From positions 1 through 7,796 of the forward strand of contig DAOTTO010000531.1 of assembly GCA_034437895.1 (NCBI GenBank): a DNA stretch of 7,796 bases, given 5' to 3'. The notes under the pieces are model-generated. The model did not search any database. It worked only from the letters and a program-made list of their open reading frames with translations, and was not told the origin of the DNA. The translations under genes were made by a program, and so were the position numbers. Below, piece by piece: positions 6,349 to 7,796 of this stretch. How positions within the stretch are numbered: the first letter of the stretch is position 1; every line of letters starts with the position of its first letter. This stretch comes from JANRLJ01 sp034437895 (GTDB taxonomy: Bacteria; Chloroflexota; Anaerolineae; Aggregatilineales; Phototrophicaceae).

Positions 6349-6895
6349 AAAAACTTTACTGATCGCTGGGGCATTGCTCTGTTTTCTAGCGGCAGGTTGG
6401 ATTTTTATAGGTGCTGGCTTGCCGCAACGGGCGACTTATACTGGGCAAATCAGCGAGGATGGGTTTTCCATCGCGCCGGAACTAAACAGCATCGCGCCGA
6501 ATTTTGAACAGCCTGCATTAAACGGAGCGCCGATCAGTTTAGCATCGCTGCGAGGATCACCCGTTATCGTAAATTTCTGGGCAACATGGTGCGAACCATG
6601 CCGTATCGAAATGCCCGATTTACAAACGGTGTATACCGAATATCAAGCAGATGGTTTACGCATTTTGGCGGTCAACCTTGGTGAGCCTTCTCCTCTCATC
6701 AACGAATGGGTGCAATCATTCGGTTTAACATTTGACATCTTATTGGATGAACGTCAATCTGTGGCAGCACTTTATTATTTGCGTGGACAGCCCTCGACCT
6801 ATATCATCTCGCCGCAGGGCATCATCACGGACATCTTTTATGGGCCTGTTTCCGCGAGTACGTTACGCGCCGCCCTCGCCCCCTATTTACGATAA
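6335..6895 (+). CDS. Membrane-anchored TlpA/ResA-like thiol-disulfide oxidoreductase
   Basis: This 186-residue thioredoxin-fold protein should act outside the cytoplasmic membrane, reducing (or exchanging) disulfides with electrons received from CcdA; ResA/CcmG relatives prepare apocytochrome c for heme attachment. A basic N-terminus (R2, K5, K6) leads into one membrane anchor at about residues 7-28. The thioredoxin domain starts near residue 48 with an APNFEQPAL strand. The active site W85-C86-E87-P88-C89 sits in NFWATWCEPCRIEMP, and the cis-proline is P153 in RGQPSTYIISPQG. I chose the ATG at 6335 because it gives a standard signal-anchor and has a nearby AAGGC; an in-frame ATG at 6299 would add 12 residues and deepen the ccdA overlap to 50 bp. 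No heme-binding CXXCH is present here, so the client is unknown. Confidence 0.9.
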   Translation: MRGFKKTLLIAGALLCFLAAGWIFIGAGLPQRATYTGQISEDGFSIAPELNSIAPNFEQPALNGAPISLASLRGSPVIVNFWATWCEPCRIEMPDLQTVYTEYQADGLRILAVNLGEPSPLINEWVQSFGLTFDILLDERQSVAALYYLRGQPSTYIISPQGIITDIFYGPVSASTLRAALAPYLR

Positions 6896-6900
6896 TTATT

Positions 6901-6904
6901 GGAG
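6901..6904 (+). promoter_or_regulatory. Ribosome binding site that sets the DUF2085 start
   Basis: GGAG lies 9 nt before the ATG at 6914. An in-frame TTG at 6899 overlaps this very sequence and would be a poor start, so 6914 is preferred. Confidence 0.65.
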
Positions 6905-6913
6905 TTTGATGTT

Positions 6914-7681
6914 ATGGTGACACAACCACCAGAAAAACCGCGCAATTCATTTGGATTACGCGCAAATATCTTTACCCTACGTTTGGCGCGGAATTGGCTG
7001 CGGGTCTTTTTGGTCGTATTGGGGATATTTGTCGCGCTGCCCTTCGTCGCCCCCACTTTTATGAAATTGGGCTTAGAGGTGCCGGGGCGGGTCATCTACA
7101 CGATGTACAGCCCATTTTGCCATCAATTCCCGTTCCGGTCTTTCTTTCTTTATGGCGAACAGCCTGTTTACCCGCGTGAAATCACCAGCTCCGATTGGAC
7201 ACCTTACGAAGCCTATGCTAATAATCTGCCACAATTTCAGCAGTTCGCCCCGGCTGACGAGTTCACGAGCTTAGATTGGGTTCTGGCGCAGAAAAATTTC
7301 TATGGCAACGCGCAGATGGGCTATAAAATGACCCTATGTGAACGTGATATTTCGATCTATTTTGGTCTCTTTACAGGTGGGCTTATTTACAGCCTTCCCG
7401 TCATCCGACGGCGACTGCGCCCTGCACCTTTATGGCTATATGTTTTCTTAGGATTAGGGCCGATTGCGCTGGATGGTTTCAGCCAGTTGTTCGGGTATCC
7501 GCCTTTTAACCTGTGGCCTCCAAGAGAAACTTTACCTATTTTCCGCGTGATGACGGGAGCATTTTTCGGATTGATGACCGCGTGGCTGGCCTATCCCTAT
7601 TTACATACAGGGATGATCGAAACTCGCCGCGAGATCGAAACCAAATTGGCAAGGGCGGGCATTTTTATCGATCATAAATAA
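6914..7681 (+). CDS. DUF2085 family membrane protein
   Basis: This 255-residue integral membrane protein belongs to a family of unknown function (DUF2085). Family signatures are clear: Y-S-P-F-C69-H70-Q71 with RSFFLYG just after, C142-E-R-D145 followed by ISIYFGLFTGG, and a C-terminal GPIALDG..QLFGYPP block with R211 and the TG/FFG segment. Helices are predicted at about 28-48, 147-165, 173-190 and 213-229. Between CHQ and CERD lies a polar stretch of about 55 residues (80-135), longer than in compact family members. The invariant Cys/His residues could bind a metal or take part in thiol chemistry; that is inference. It lies 18 bp after the thioredoxin gene with a GGAG Shine-Dalgarno, so it is co-transcribed with ccdA and the thioredoxin. 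No clear intrinsic terminator follows the stop. Confidence 0.88.
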   Translation: MVTQPPEKPRNSFGLRANIFTLRLARNWLRVFLVVLGIFVALPFVAPTFMKLGLEVPGRVIYTMYSPFCHQFPFRSFFLYGEQPVYPREITSSDWTPYEAYANNLPQFQQFAPADEFTSLDWVLAQKNFYGNAQMGYKMTLCERDISIYFGLFTGGLIYSLPVIRRRLRPAPLWLYVFLGLGPIALDGFSQLFGYPPFNLWPPRETLPIFRVMTGAFFGLMTAWLAYPYLHTGMIETRREIETKLARAGIFIDHK

Positions 7682-7711
7682 CCTGAGTTTCGGACAGTGT
7701 TTTCATTCTAT

Positions 7712-7758
7712 CCCCACCCCTAAATCCCCTCCCCACTTCGTAGAGAGGGGACTTAAAG
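7712..7758. repeat. Imperfect palindrome, probable dispersed intergenic repeat
   Basis: TCCCCTC (7725-7731) pairs with GAGGGGA (7745-7751) around a partly self-complementary centre containing ACTTCGT (7735-7741). The pairing continues imperfectly outward through TAA (7721-7723) and TTA (7753-7755). The CCCCTAAATCCCC / GGGGACTT style edges resemble repeats scattered between genes in Chloroflexota and cyanobacteria, from memory of such genomes. No open reading frame or T tract belongs to it, though it could still act as a transcript-end hairpin for the ccdA operon. Only one copy is in this window, so repeat status is unproven. Confidence 0.5.
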
Positions 7759-7796
7759 AACCATTGTGAACCGTTTTTCTCCCCTTCGCCATGCAA

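Overview
The window is a compact, single-strand bacterial segment: all seven genes read on the + strand. It most likely comes from the Chloroflexota (Anaerolineae-like). This is an inference from the gene repertoire: a five-domain DHH-DHHA1-CBS-CBS-tRNA nucleotidyltransferase fusion, a DUF2085 membrane protein with a long insert before its CERD motif, a large CcdA, and lipoproteins with an Ala/Thr/Pro-rich linker after the lipobox. Shine-Dalgarno signals are weak or absent at several genes. No rRNA, tRNA, CRISPR array or insertion sequence was seen.

Region 1 (1-132) holds a rho-independent terminator for a gene outside the window and a candidate -10 box. Region 2 (133-4494) is a tightly packed operon of four genes: a 132-residue four-helix membrane protein, a lipoprotein resembling a shortened family-5 solute-binding protein, the 871-residue DHH/CBS/CCA fusion, and a GNAT acetyltransferase. 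The junctions are a 4-bp overlap, a 3-bp gap and a 14-bp overlap. The fusion keeps its DHH phosphoesterase motifs, tandem CBS domains and class II nucleotidyltransferase motifs, except that the usual EDxxR nucleotide-template motif reads DDPTR.

Region 3 (4469-5011) is a one-gene unit. A candidate promoter sits inside the 3' end of the GNAT gene, followed by an AT-rich leader with an inverted repeat, a small cupin protein, and a strong intrinsic terminator.

Region 4 (5026-7681) is a thiol-redox operon. A good sigma70-type promoter (CTGACA-N17-TACAAT) precedes an enlarged CcdA (about eight membrane helices plus a two-cysteine tail), a membrane-anchored TlpA/ResA-like thioredoxin with a WCEPC active site, and a DUF2085 membrane protein with conserved CHQ and CERD motifs. 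CcdA probably passes electrons across the membrane to the thioredoxin. The role of the DUF2085 protein is unknown, but its place in the operon and its cysteines make it a candidate client or partner. Region 5 (7682-7796) is non-coding and carries an imperfect palindrome that looks like a dispersed genomic repeat.

Most of the window is ordinary housekeeping and envelope biology. The points worth a second look are the DDPTR variant in the fusion, the compact solute-binding-like lipoprotein co-translated with it, the unusual CcdA architecture, the CcdA-TlpA-DUF2085 grouping, and the palindromic repeat.
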